A DNA stretch of 37,792 nt from Aedoeadaptatus urinae (GTDB lineage Bacteria > Bacillota > Clostridia > Tissierellales > Peptoniphilaceae): contig NZ_LT707416.1 of assembly GCF_900155585.1 (NCBI RefSeq), positions 273,774 to 311,565 on the forward strand, given 5' to 3'. Numbering within the stretch: the first letter of the stretch is position 1; every line of letters starts with the position of its first letter. The notes under the pieces were generated by a model. The model did not search any database, was not told the DNA's origin, and saw nothing but the letters and a program-made list of their open reading frames with translations. Shown piece by piece: positions 6,879 to 14,802 of the stretch. Position numbers and translations under genes: made by a program.

Positions 6879-7733
6879 ATGATTCGAAAAATCAAACGCA
6901 CCGTCAAAGGCGAGCCGGGCGTCGACGGCGCCGGCGTGCACCTTACCCACGTCCTCAGCCGCCACACCATGCACGACACCGACCCCCTGCTCCTGTTAGA
7001 TGCCTTTGACGCCACGGACCCTGAAAAATATGTGGCGGGCTTTCCCATGCATCCCCATCGGGGCATCGAGACCATATCCTATGTGGTGGAAGGCACCATG
7101 GTCCACCGCGACTCTCTGGGCAACGAAGACGCCGTTACTAACGGCGGCATCCAATGGATGACGGCGGGAAGCGGCATCCTTCACGAGGAAAAACTGCCGC
7201 CGGTGAAGCGCCTCTTCGGCGTGCAGCTGTGGCTCAACATGGCGAAAGAAAACAAATTCGCGCCACCCGCCTACGTGGCCGTGCCCTCGGAATCCATACC
7301 GGAAATTCCCTTCGACGGCGGCAAAGTGCGCATCCTCGCCGGAAGCTACGAAGGCCATGAGGGCCACCGGGCGCCCTATCATTCCGTGAACTACTACGAC
7401 GTGCACATCGAGCCCGGCAAAACATTTCAGACCAAAGTAAGCGTGACCGCATCCGTGACCCTCTTCGCCCTGGTGGGCAGCCCTACCGTGGAAGGGGAGC
7501 GAGTGGAACATTTCGACGCCGCCATTTTAGGTGAAGGCGACGAAGTTCGCATCTCAAACGACACGGAGGAAACCATCTGCGTCCTGCTCTTCACCGGCGA
7601 GCCCATGAAAGAGCCCATCGCCTGGTGGCCCGGGCCCATCGTCATGAACACGGAAGAGGAGCTGGAAGAGGCCTACGACGAAATAAAAAAAGGCACATTC
7701 CTCAAAGAAAAAATCGCCATGAGCCGGGAATAA
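6879..7733 (+). CDS. Pirin family protein (cupin, possible quercetinase-like)
   Basis: 284 residues, the typical pirin length, with two cupin domains. The four metal ligands of the N-terminal domain are present as H58 and H60 (FPMHPHRGIET) and H102 and E104 (GSGILHEE). Pirins bind Fe or another divalent metal; some bacterial members open quercetin with O2, others regulate central metabolism. The role here is unknown. The start has GAAAGGAAC upstream and a TATAAG -10 near 6835. It is divergent from usp, which may mean a shared stress response (inference). Confidence 0.9.
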   Translation: MIRKIKRTVKGEPGVDGAGVHLTHVLSRHTMHDTDPLLLLDAFDATDPEKYVAGFPMHPHRGIETISYVVEGTMVHRDSLGNEDAVTNGGIQWMTAGSGILHEEKLPPVKRLFGVQLWLNMAKENKFAPPAYVAVPSESIPEIPFDGGKVRILAGSYEGHEGHRAPYHSVNYYDVHIEPGKTFQTKVSVTASVTLFALVGSPTVEGERVEHFDAAILGEGDEVRISNDTEETICVLLFTGEPMKEPIAWWPGPIVMNTEEELEEAYDEIKKGTFLKEKIAMSRE

Positions 7734-7759
7734 AATTTGAAAGCCGCAGGGGAATGCAC

Positions 7760-8226
7760 TGACCCCCAAAAGTTGGACCAAGAAATCCAACCTTTGGGGG
7801 TCTTTTAATGGCAAAATACAGTTATGAATTGAAAAGGAAAATCGTCAAGAAAGACCTGTCCGGGAAGACAAGCTATCATGTCTTATACCGACAATCTTTC
7901 CTTGAACTCGGCTTAACAAATCCGTCCATCATCGGCAACCGGCGCAGGTAATGTCGAGAGGAGTGCATCGAGCGAAACGACGCCTGCCCCTATCGCCGTA
8001 CCTTTCACTCCGATCGCGGGTGGGGCTACCAAAGCCGGCAAGAACTCGTTCGGGCCATTGAAAATTTTATCCGCTATTACAACAACGATCGAATCAAAGA
8101 AAAGTTAGGAGGTCTGAGTCCGAAACAATACCGTGAACGCATGCAATCCGCATAGAACGAATGGTATGTAAAACAAAATCGAGTAAGCGAAATGCTTACT
8201 CGATTAAGTCCAACTTTATGGGGTCA
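7760..8226 (+). mobile_element. Internally deleted IS150-group (IS3-family) remnant
   Basis: It is bounded by the inverted repeats TGACCCCCAAAAGTTGGAC (7760) and, reading inward from 8226, TGACCCCATAAAGTTGGAC. At 467 bp it is about one third of a full element. A short hairpin (TTGGACC..TCCAACC) sits just inside the left end, as in many IS150-type leaders. It marks the left border of the AT-rich island. Confidence 0.85.
7808..8155 (+). pseudogene. Transposase remnant: OrfA start joined to OrfB C-terminus
   Basis: The frame opens MAKYSYELKRKIVKKDLSGK, an IS150 OrfA-like start, and soon hits a stop (near 7950). After the deletion, another frame carries FHSDRGWGYQSRQELVRAI and FIRYYNNDRIKEKLGGLSPK, the end of an IS150-type OrfB including its HSDRG Asp motif, up to the stop near 8155. 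The middle of the transposase is lost, so it cannot be active. Confidence 0.85.
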
Positions 8227-8391
8227 CTCTATTGCTTCATGATATTATTTTCATGGCTGATAGTAGAGATGCTTTCATGATAATAGGTGTTGACGAACTA
8301 AAGCTTAAAAATTATAACAAGCTTGTAATAATTAATTTACTTTATCGGTGTTGATAATATAGTAAAATTGATTAACATAAGGAGGTATCTT

Positions 8392-8759
8392 ATGAAGTAT
8401 GAAGACATTAGATTAAATGTTTCAAATGATTCTATTAGTGATTATAAAGTATTCAAAGGAATAAAATTATATTCTGAAATGTTTAAAGCAGAAGACGGAA
8501 AAAAACTCATTAATAAAAGAGTGTTTGTAACTCAAAAAAAAATTATGTATATTATGAAAGGACAGATATAAATTGGAATTATTGGTCAGATAAAACAAAA
8601 TATGACTCGAGTTTTGATTTAAGTGATAAAAATCATAATATAATATTTGAAGTAACATCTGAATTGGATGATTTCTCAAAATACTTAGATGAAGAAGTAA
8701 TCAAAAAAATTATAATGAAAGAAAAAAGAGAAGAGATAGTAGAAGTACTAGATATTTGA
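8392..8759 (+). pseudogene. EXLDI-like small protein, frameshifted in an A9 run
   Basis: An ATG behind ATAAGGAGG starts a frame that stops at 8571. A -1 shift at the nine-A run (8534-8542) restores a continuous product of about 122 residues: FKGIKLYSEMFKAEDG, then VFVTQK/KNYVYYE, then NWNYWSDKTKYDS and the terminal EIVEVLDI. This follows the general plan of EXLDI-type proteins ('FKG..L..', 'IYRT.KG.Y', aromatic 'W..', terminal E-x-LDI). Function is unknown. The break may be a real mutation, a sequencing error in the homopolymer, or slippage. Upstream (8240-8330) a decayed frame reading DIIFMADSRDAFMIIGVDE may be the trace of another gene. Confidence 0.5.
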
Positions 8760-8930
8760 GACTGTGTAAAATTCTGTGTATAGAAACCTCCCCATTATGG
8801 TAGAAAAACTAATCAGGAGGAATTTTTATGCCATAAGAAAGCGATCAGAAACAAAATCTCTAAGAGGGTAATTGAAGAATATTAACAAGAAACAGCACAA
8901 GATTTACAAGATGCTCTAAAATACCTTTCT
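8758..8930 (+). pseudogene. IS256-type (mutator) transposase 5' remnant
   Basis: It begins with a GAGACTGTGTAAAATTCTGTG-like end and a CAGGAGGAATTTTTATG start region. The broken frames include [20 protein letters not shown], which matches the N-terminal 'I...Y.PES..D.QNALK..' pattern of IS256-type transposases. Stops interrupt it, and after about 170 bp the sequence changes to recombinase. The family is assigned by pattern only. Confidence 0.5.
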
Positions 8931-9134
8931 AAATGCGGGGATATTTACAGGAGAATTGCTTGGAACAACAGAGGGAAAAAGTACACCGTTTGGAGATGTT
9001 GTACAAGAGTAACTCATGGACCAGATGCCTGCCATGCAAGAACCATAAAAGAGACTGATCTATAAGAGGCAGTCGTAGAATCCATTAATCAACTTATATC
9101 TGAAAGCAATGAATTAAAAAAGGAGAATTTATGA
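8931..9134 (+). pseudogene. Large serine recombinase C-terminal fragment
   Basis: The frame reads [19 protein letters not shown], then [20 protein letters not shown], then (after one in-frame stop) EAVVESINQLISESNEL. This is the zinc-ribbon and C-terminal segment typical of resolvases of transposons and mobile islands; the Cys residues of the ribbon are present. The catalytic N-terminal domain is absent, so it is debris of a former integrative element. The stop overlaps the next ATG as ATGA. Confidence 0.7.
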
Positions 9135-9352
9135 AAAATACGATAAAATGCCCAAAGTGTGGAGGAAGTGATATTATATTTGTGCCAGGATCTGCTGGAG
9201 CTTATGGGAATGGTAATAATATTATGACAGGTCTTACAATTAAGTCAGCAGTGCCTGTTGATAGGTATATTTGCACTACTTGTGGTTTTAGCGAGGAGTG
9301 GATTGACCTTGACTACATGGATAAATTAAAAAAGAAATATAATGAAATTTAA
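9131..9352 (+). CDS. Small double-CxxC zinc-ribbon protein
   Basis: 73 residues with CPKCGGSD near the start and CTTCGFSEEWID near the end, joined by a Gly/Asn-rich GAYGNGNNIMTGLTIKSA middle. This arrangement is common in small Bacillota proteins of unknown function; metal binding is expected. A good AAAAGGAG ribosome site lies within the recombinase remnant and a clear terminator follows. It is AT-rich like the rest of the island. Confidence 0.7.
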   Translation: MKNTIKCPKCGGSDIIFVPGSAGAYGNGNNIMTGLTIKSAVPVDRYICTTCGFSEEWIDLDYMDKLKKKYNEI

Positions 9353-9390
9353 TGAAGCAGGACAGATATCCTGCTTCATTAAATTTTTTA
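9351..9390 (+). terminator. Rho-independent terminator of the zinc-ribbon gene
   Basis: AATGAAGCAGGA / TCCTGCTTCATT, a 12-bp perfect stem, followed by AAATTTTTT. It begins at the stop codon of the gene. Confidence 0.85.
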
Positions 9391-9540
9391 CTAGTATTCC
9401 CACGTTTACTGTGTTTATTACAAAAGAATAATTTTAGTCGAGAGCATTAAGATTATAAAGTTTATCTAGCGAAAGTTTAACACAAAATCCAAGTAAAGGA
9501 AGGTTATAATAGTACAACATAACAGGAAAAAGTATCACTT

Positions 9541-10992
9541 TTATTGGGATTTGAAACCTTTATTTTTTTTAACTACTGGAATTATAACTTGTACACAGGC
9601 ATATCCCTCTGGAGTGTTAGATAGATATAGTTCTCCGCCATTTTCTCGTATTACTCTTGCTGTGAAATACAATCCGACACCCCTTATAGTCTGTGTGTAA
9701 TTCTTCTTTTCAGAAAAACCTTTGTCAGTTGCGTGGACTAAGGCAGCATCTGAAAAATGTGATCCGGAATTTGTGATTTTGTATTCGGCTTTCCCGTTTG
9801 AAACGATAAATGTTAGATGAATTGATTGTGGTGAATCACCATGCTCACAGGCATTAAGAATAATATTAGTTAAGGCTTGATGAATTGCACTTTCTTCAGT
9901 GGTTGTATAATCATCTGTATCTTGAAATTGGCTTTTCCACTGATTCCCATATTGCTCACTTAATATATGTCCTTCTTGATTTATTTTGAGATTTAAACTA
10001 TCTAATGCCAATGGTTCCTTGACAAGTTGGTCATTATTTTCATTACTAAGTTGACTAAGTTGTAGTTGCAATCTATCTGCTACCTCTTCCAATCGATTCA
10101 AATTAAAAATAATGGATTCAGTATATTTCAATAGATTTTCATTCATTTTTTCTTTATCCTTGTCAGATAGGAATAGAGTTAATTGACTAAGATCTTCTTT
10201 CATAAACTCAGCATTTGCACGAGCAACGGTCAACGGAGAACGATAATCATGCAGCATTTGGGTTGTTTCTTCTCTTATTTTATGCTCGCTATTCCAAAGT
10301 TCTTCTAATGTTGCTTTTAAATCAACACGCATGTGGTCCATAAGGTTCCCTAGCTCTCTAAACTCTGATATTGATAGGGAGGAAGGGACAGGTATATTTA
10401 AATCTCCATTTCCTATGGAAACAAGAGCTTTTTGTAGCGGTAATACATCTTTATAAATATGTCTGGTAACAGACTTTGCAAACCACATGGTTGGAATAAG
10501 AATCGTAAGGGCAATTATGAAAATAAAAAGTGATTCTGCTCTTGGCAGATGTGCATTTGCCCAATCTGAAGAATAGAATACACCTATTCTGTATTTAAAG
10601 ACGCAGACTCTATTATTGTATACAACCTTTGAAAAATAACCTTTAGAAAAGGGTATTTGTTTTCCATCTAAATAGTCTAGAGCATTCTCTTGATCCTCTA
10701 TCTTCATGTTTGAATTGATAACTTCATTTTCGTTGTTTAGCTGAATGTAGCCAATATTATCAGGCACCCAAGTTGAGTTGAAATTTTGGCTAGAAATGAT
10801 TTTTTCCTTTAAGATTTCAACTTGTTTTTCTTCGTGGTTCGCAAAAGTATATAAATCATGCCTAACTCCATAGTGGAAACCGATAACCAATAAAAGAAAT
10901 AGAAAACAAATTACACCTATGAACACTAAGGAATATATAGATAATATTTTTCTCAAAGTATTTTTATTAGAATAGATATTTTTTATTCCCAT
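9541..10992 (-). CDS. Sensor histidine kinase of a lantibiotic-type two-component system
   Basis: About 483 residues from the ATG at 10992; a TTG at 11010 is possible, but the ATG has GGGGAG upstream. Layout: membrane helix near residues 16-40, an extracytoplasmic domain of about 110 residues, a second helix near 152-172, a HAMP-like linker, the HisKA box with the phospho-acceptor His in MLHDYRSPLTVARANAEF, the N box IILNACEHG, and the G box RGVGLYFTARVIRENGG. The HDYRSPL H-box and the linkage to an FEG-type exporter resemble the NisK/SpaK/CprK kinases that sense antimicrobial peptides. It overlaps the regulator gene by 10 bp. Confidence 0.88.
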   Translation of the reverse strand: MGIKNIYSNKNTLRKILSIYSLVFIGVICFLFLLLVIGFHYGVRHDLYTFANHEEKQVEILKEKIISSQNFNSTWVPDNIGYIQLNNENEVINSNMKIEDQENALDYLDGKQIPFSKGYFSKVVYNNRVCVFKYRIGVFYSSDWANAHLPRAESLFIFIIALTILIPTMWFAKSVTRHIYKDVLPLQKALVSIGNGDLNIPVPSSLSISEFRELGNLMDHMRVDLKATLEELWNSEHKIREETTQMLHDYRSPLTVARANAEFMKEDLSQLTLFLSDKDKEKMNENLLKYTESIIFNLNRLEEVADRLQLQLSQLSNENNDQLVKEPLALDSLNLKINQEGHILSEQYGNQWKSQFQDTDDYTTTEESAIHQALTNIILNACEHGDSPQSIHLTFIVSNGKAEYKITNSGSHFSDAALVHATDKGFSEKKNYTQTIRGVGLYFTARVIRENGGELYLSNTPEGYACVQVIIPVVKKNKGFKSQ

Positions 10993-11645
10993 TTGTAACC
11001 GACTCCCCAAATTGTTTTAATTGGATCAAGTTGATAATTTGAAAATTTTTTTCTGATATTTTTTATATGTTCGACTATAGCTGCAGACTCAGATTCTGTC
11101 CAACATCCACCAACTTGTTCGAGAATATGTTCTCGTGAAAAAACTTGACCTTTATGTCTGGCTAAGAGTTCGCAAATTTCATATTCCATTTTTGTGAATT
11201 TGATTGTTTCTCCGTTTATTTGTATTTCTTTGGCATTCAAGAGAAAACGAATATCTCCAAAAGATAGGTAGGAATGATGAACGCGCTCTTCCCTTCTTAG
11301 ATGTGCTTTTACTCGACTGACCAACTCCAATGGTGTGAAAGGTTTGCGAATGTAATCGTCCCCGCCAAGTGCTAATCCCTCTGCGACATCTGCTTCTGTG
11401 GATTTGGCTGTAAGAAACAAAATTGGACAATCTACTTTTTCACGGACATTTCTGCAAAGTTCAAAGCCATCCATGTCGGGCATCATCACATCAAAAATCA
11501 TCAAATCAAATTGATCGAGAGATAAACTTAAAGTTTCTTTTGCTGAGGAACAAGCATGAACAGAGAATTGAGCACGTTTTAAACTTGTTTCAATAACAGA
11601 TCGAATTTGCTCATCGTCATCAACTACAAGTATGCTTTGAACCAT
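10983..11645 (-). CDS. OmpR-family response regulator
   Basis: 220 residues. Receiver domain at 1-115 with the acidic pocket D10/D11, phospho-acceptor D52 (MIFDVMMPDMDG), the conserved Thr in FLTAKS and Lys in YIRKPF. Winged-helix DNA-binding domain at 130-220, ending IKTIWGVGYKWE. AGGAGG precedes the ATG. It is paired with the downstream kinase and lies downstream of a lantibiotic-type exporter, whose promoter is the likely target (inference from CprRK/NisRK-type systems). Confidence 0.92.
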   Translation of the reverse strand: MVQSILVVDDDEQIRSVIETSLKRAQFSVHACSSAKETLSLSLDQFDLMIFDVMMPDMDGFELCRNVREKVDCPILFLTAKSTEADVAEGLALGGDDYIRKPFTPLELVSRVKAHLRREERVHHSYLSFGDIRFLLNAKEIQINGETIKFTKMEYEICELLARHKGQVFSREHILEQVGGCWTESESAAIVEHIKNIRKKFSNYQLDPIKTIWGVGYKWE

Positions 11646-11679
11646 ATTCCCCCCTCCTTTCGTTTAAATTTAGTCTGAT

Positions 11680-11713
11680 CCAAAAAGAGTACTCATATTA
11701 TGAGAGCACTCTT
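11680..11713 (-). terminator. Hairpin with T-run between exporter and two-component genes
   Basis: Minus-strand AAGAGTGCTCTCAT..ATGAGTACTCTTTTT, an imperfect stem with five T after it. It could end or attenuate the exporter transcript before the regulator, or act as an operator palindrome. Confidence 0.5.
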
Positions 11714-11768
11714 ATCATTCAAAATGATAGTATGATATGGAGATCTTAAACTTTTAATTAATTTAATA

Positions 11769-12509
11769 TTATTCATCACTATTATCGGCTCTACCGTCCC
11801 ATTTATTAAACCATATAGGAATTAAAGCAACAAGTGCAATGGTTACTATGACACATATCAATAAACCATATCTCAGCTCAGATGCAATCTCGAGAATATA
11901 ATCTGTGTGAAAAGTATCTAGAATCATTAGAGATGAAAATCTCGCTGCCCATGTTGGCGGAAGGTAATACCAAAACTTATCCAAAAGACCAGTACATCCT
12001 AAAGCCCCGACAAGAAAAAAAATTACTCCAGAACCTATTGACCATGACGTACCAAATTTAAAAGCGATAAATAGATGGATAAAAACTAGGCAAATAAGTG
12101 GAATAAGCATAAGAATAGTAGCCAAGACGTAGGATATGGTAAGCATCTTTCCATACAGCAAAGCAAACCCAGCAACAGCTATGATCAAACTAAGACCTGC
12201 CATAATTATCAATAAAATAACAAGTGATATTAGCATTTGAATTCTTGATTTTCCAACACATAAAATGTTAAAAGAAGAACCCGCACGTTGTTCCTGCTGA
12301 ACAATACCGGTACACAACATGACAACCAAGCAATCCATAAATAAGGATAAGGCTTGAAAAAATCCAGATATATTTTGCTCAATACTCCATGAAGAAACGG
12401 AATAATAAGCGATAAAAAGTCCTACACAAATAATTGGCCAAAGAATGCTTATATAAAATAGCGGACTTTTTACTATTTTATAAATATGCGAATGTAAACA
12501 TTTCAACAT
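11769..12509 (-). CDS. Lantibiotic-protection ABC transporter permease (MutG/SpaG-like)
   Basis: About 246 residues from the ATG at 12509, preferred because GAGGTGA lies 5-8 bp upstream; a GTG at 12518 overlaps the previous stop. Six hydrophobic segments are visible, with a C-terminal WFNKWDGR. Genes of this kind sit third in FEG-type exporters that expel lantibiotics from the membrane. The assignment to the G subunit rests on gene order and size, as the sequence family is weakly conserved. Confidence 0.75.
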   Translation of the reverse strand: MLKCLHSHIYKIVKSPLFYISILWPIICVGLFIAYYSVSSWSIEQNISGFFQALSLFMDCLVVMLCTGIVQQEQRAGSSFNILCVGKSRIQMLISLVILLIIMAGLSLIIAVAGFALLYGKMLTISYVLATILMLIPLICLVFIHLFIAFKFGTSWSIGSGVIFFLVGALGCTGLLDKFWYYLPPTWAARFSSLMILDTFHTDYILEIASELRYGLLICVIVTIALVALIPIWFNKWDGRADNSDE

Positions 12510-12514
12510 CAAAA

Positions 12515-13264
12515 TCACCTCGCTTCTGATTTTTTATAAAGGGTGGTGGAAACAATGGACAAAATCATCGTTAGTGCCACAGATGCAACAATTGCAATTA
12601 AAATATCATAAGGCTGTGTATAGACTAAATCTTCTTCAACAGGCAAACCATTAGGTAAAAGCCCTAAAATAGAAATCATGGAACGGCTTACCCATGCCCA
12701 TGGACAAAACATCCAATATGGTTTTAGAGCTAAAAACACCCCTGAAAAAGAAATAGCTAAATTGACCAATACCGAAAAGATCACCCCTAATTTTTTTGAA
12801 ATTATAAAGCTAAAAGGGATTTGCCACATGGTTGTAACAAACATGACTATAATCCCTAAAAATATCGAAGCAATACTTAATTGCTTAATTTGATTGATTC
12901 CAAATAAACTAAAAATAAATGGAATACAAATCACAGCAACACTTAATAGAAAACAGGAAAGAAGAGCATAACCTAATACAACCAAAAGTTTAGAGCTCCA
13001 TATTTTTCCCTGAGAAACAGGTAGACAACGGATTGCACGAAGTCCGTGCTTTCCGTTATCGATATTAACAGCTGCTGCGCTGATCAAAGCGAAGGTAGCA
13101 GGTAAAAAAACTACATAGTACCAGTTGAATAAATTCAAGGTAAAATAACCTTGTTGAATAATAGCCATTAGTGCTAAGCAAAGAGGACTGGCAATAGCAA
13201 TTCTTCTTATTGCAGTTCTTTTTGTTTTCAAGAACTCGGCCATTAATATAGTTGAATTACTCAT
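12515..13264 (-). CDS. Lantibiotic-protection ABC transporter permease (MutE/SpaE-like)
   Basis: About 249 residues from the ATG at 13264, behind AAGGAGGCTTCA. It opens MSNSTILMAEFLKTKRTA, the cytoplasmic 'E..K.KR' start typical of ABC-2 permeases, and continues with six hydrophobic segments including VNIDNGKHGLRAIRCLPVS, a family-type loop. It overlaps the ATPase gene by 8 bp and is followed closely by the second permease, so all three are translated from one message. Confidence 0.8.
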   Translation of the reverse strand: MSNSTILMAEFLKTKRTAIRRIAIASPLCLALMAIIQQGYFTLNLFNWYYVVFLPATFALISAAAVNIDNGKHGLRAIRCLPVSQGKIWSSKLLVVLGYALLSCFLLSVAVICIPFIFSLFGINQIKQLSIASIFLGIIVMFVTTMWQIPFSFIISKKLGVIFSVLVNLAISFSGVFLALKPYWMFCPWAWVSRSMISILGLLPNGLPVEEDLVYTQPYDILIAIVASVALTMILSIVSTTLYKKSEAR

Positions 13265-13967
13265 TGAAGCCTCCTTGCTGATTACTAACAACTTTCATAA
13301 AAAGTTGCTCCAAATCCATTTTTGAATCAAATGCACCTTGATAACCTAAATGTCCTGATGCAATAATTCCAATATGATCTGCAATATGTTCGACTTCAGA
13401 TAAAATATGAGAAGACAGAATTACCGTAGTTCCTTGTTGTGAAAAACCTCTAATAAGTTCTCTCAATTCCTTTATTGCAATGGGATCAAGACCATTCGTT
13501 GGTTCATCTAGGATTAAAAGTTTTGGATTACAAAGTAAAGCCAAAGCGATTCCTAATCTCTGTTTCATTCCCATTGAAAATTGTCCAGTACGTTTTTTCC
13601 CTGTATTAGTAAGACCTACGATCTGCAAAACTTCTTGAATTCGCTCTTCTTCAATCCCTAAAGCAATTGATCGTACACGACAATTTTCATAGGCTGTTAA
13701 GTTTGGATATAGTGGTGCATTTTCAATCAATGCACCAATTTCAGAGAGATTTGAACGATTCCAAGGATTATTATTGAATATGATGTCACCAGATGTAGGT
13801 GTAATCATACCGCAAATCATTTTGAGAAGAGTGGACTTTCCGGCTCCGTTTGGTCCCAATAATCCATAAATTTTTCCTCTTGGAACATTGATATTAACGC
13901 AGTCCACCGCTTTTTGTTTCCCGAACTGCTTTGATAGATTTCTAGTTTGTAATATAAAATCATTCAT
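13257..13967 (-). CDS. Lantibiotic-protection ABC transporter ATP-binding protein (MutF/SpaF-like)
   Basis: 236 residues. Walker A GPNGAGKST (residues 38-46), Q-loop in the LIENAPLYPNLTA region, a signature of the FSMGMKQRLGIA form rather than LSGGQ, Walker B LLILDEPTNGLDP, and an H-loop His in LSSHILSEVEH. The FSMGMKQRL signature and the ENAPLYPNL segment are typical of the bacitracin/lantibiotic exporter subfamily. It heads a three-gene operon read leftward, with AAGGAGG upstream of the start. No lantibiotic precursor or modification gene is nearby, so it is best read as self-standing resistance. Confidence 0.88.
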   Translation of the reverse strand: MNDFILQTRNLSKQFGKQKAVDCVNINVPRGKIYGLLGPNGAGKSTLLKMICGMITPTSGDIIFNNNPWNRSNLSEIGALIENAPLYPNLTAYENCRVRSIALGIEEERIQEVLQIVGLTNTGKKRTGQFSMGMKQRLGIALALLCNPKLLILDEPTNGLDPIAIKELRELIRGFSQQGTTVILSSHILSEVEHIADHIGIIASGHLGYQGAFDSKMDLEQLFMKVVSNQQGGFNE

Positions 13968-14200
13968 AGTATATTTTCCTCCTTATCTTTTCTTTACGTA
14001 TGTAATTTTAGGAGAAAAAAATAAGGAAATTATAAGGGTTTCAGAATTTCCATAGTCGGTTGTAAGTGAATCTTTTATGTTTCGATTTTGATTCGGCAAA
14101 TATAGTGATTTTCTCAATGAATTTTCATCAAGGTGTCATTAAATTCAGTGACATCCGTTTTCTGATTGACGATGAAGTACTATAGCCATAGATGCGTTAT
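13968..14200 (-). promoter_or_regulatory. Promoter region of the exporter operon
   Basis: An AT-rich intergenic stretch. A minus-strand TATAAT (14029-14034) without a good -35 would suit an activator-dependent promoter, with a second AT-rich box (TAAAAT) nearer the gene. Beyond 14060 nothing else is recognisable apart from the transposase-like trace described next. Confidence 0.3.
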
Positions 14201-14302
14201 AACAATAGGACGATTAAAGTCGAACAGGATGTACTAAAATAGAGATGATTAGAAGTTTTAAATTGTACAAAAAAGTATTGTCAGATCAGTCTGTAGAGTG
14301 AT
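14201..14302 (+). pseudogene. Possible DDE transposase C-terminal trace (IS1182-like)
   Basis: Broken frames read NNRTIKVEQDVLK and, after stops, MIRSFKLYKKVL. This resembles the 'NRSIQVEGAFGVLKED..FRRF..RGKKNV' segment near the end of IS1182/IS4-type transposases. It is short, shifted and stop-ridden, so the call is tentative. It sits right at the island's right border. Confidence 0.3.
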
Positions 14303-14360
14303 ATATTTCCACATGCCAAGTTTTCTCAAAAGCTCAAATTTTATCCATGATAATTACTCA

Positions 14361-14657
14361 AGCCACCGGGCCATGGGCTACGAAGACGGGACCTTTAAGC
14401 CCGACAACACTTTGACCCGCGCCGAATCGGCGGCTTTTCTGAACCGCGTCTTTAACCGCGTGGCCGACGATAAAGCGGTGGAAGGCTTCGCAGCGCGCCT
14501 GGCGAAGTTTACGGATCTTCAAAAGGGCACGTGGTTCTACTATGAATTAGTGGAAGCCACCAACAGCCATGAATTGGTTCGCCGCGGCGGCCAAGACGAT
14601 TTGGCCCGCGACTACGAACGTTGGACCAATCTTTGGTACGAAAAAGCAGCGAAATAA
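14361..14657 (+). pseudogene. 3' stump of an S-layer-homology surface protein gene
   Basis: From about 14361 base composition jumps back to GC-rich and the frame reads RAMGYEDGTFKPDNTLTRAE, the core of an SLH repeat. It continues KFTDLQKGTWFYYELVEATN to a C-terminus ending in KAAK. The layout matches the last 100 residues of the SLH protein at 21470-23671 (GYPDNTFKPDAEITRAE, then KEFKDLKDKTYWAYYDIVEA). The signal peptide, ectodomain and other SLH repeats are missing because the AT-rich island replaces the 5' part. The short open frame lacks a normal start. Confidence 0.8.
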
Positions 14658-14664
14658 AAATTAA

Positions 14665-14697
14665 TCCCCGATACCGAAACGGATCGGGGTTTTTTTT
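14665..14697 (+). terminator. Terminator of the truncated SLH gene
   Basis: CCCCGAT / ATCGGGG stem followed by eight T, 8 bp after the stop codon. Confidence 0.85.
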
Positions 14698-14777
14698 CGC
14701 CCCTTTTCGGCGGGAACACCTTTCATTTCAGGAAAATGGAAAGAATTCGTTTCCTCTCTTTTCCCCGGCGAAGAGTT

Positions 14778-14786
14778 TGTTATAAT
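14778..14786 (+). promoter_or_regulatory. Extended -10 promoter of walJ
   Basis: TGTTATAAT with no clear -35. The predicted transcript start (about 14793) falls on the GGAGG ribosome site, giving a 5' leader of only about 10 nt. Confidence 0.5.
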
Positions 14787-14802
14787 AGCTGTGGAGGAAA
14801 CT

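Noticed and set aside
9391-9540. A lantibiotic precursor gene next to the immunity module
   Set aside because: No short frame with a ribosome site and a Cys/Ser/Thr-rich C-terminus was found between the zinc-ribbon gene and the kinase, or in 13968-14360.
14298-14360. Start region of the SLH stump as a genuine N-terminus
   Set aside because: The first residues derive from AT-rich island DNA, show no signal peptide and have no ribosome site; SLH similarity begins only near 14361.
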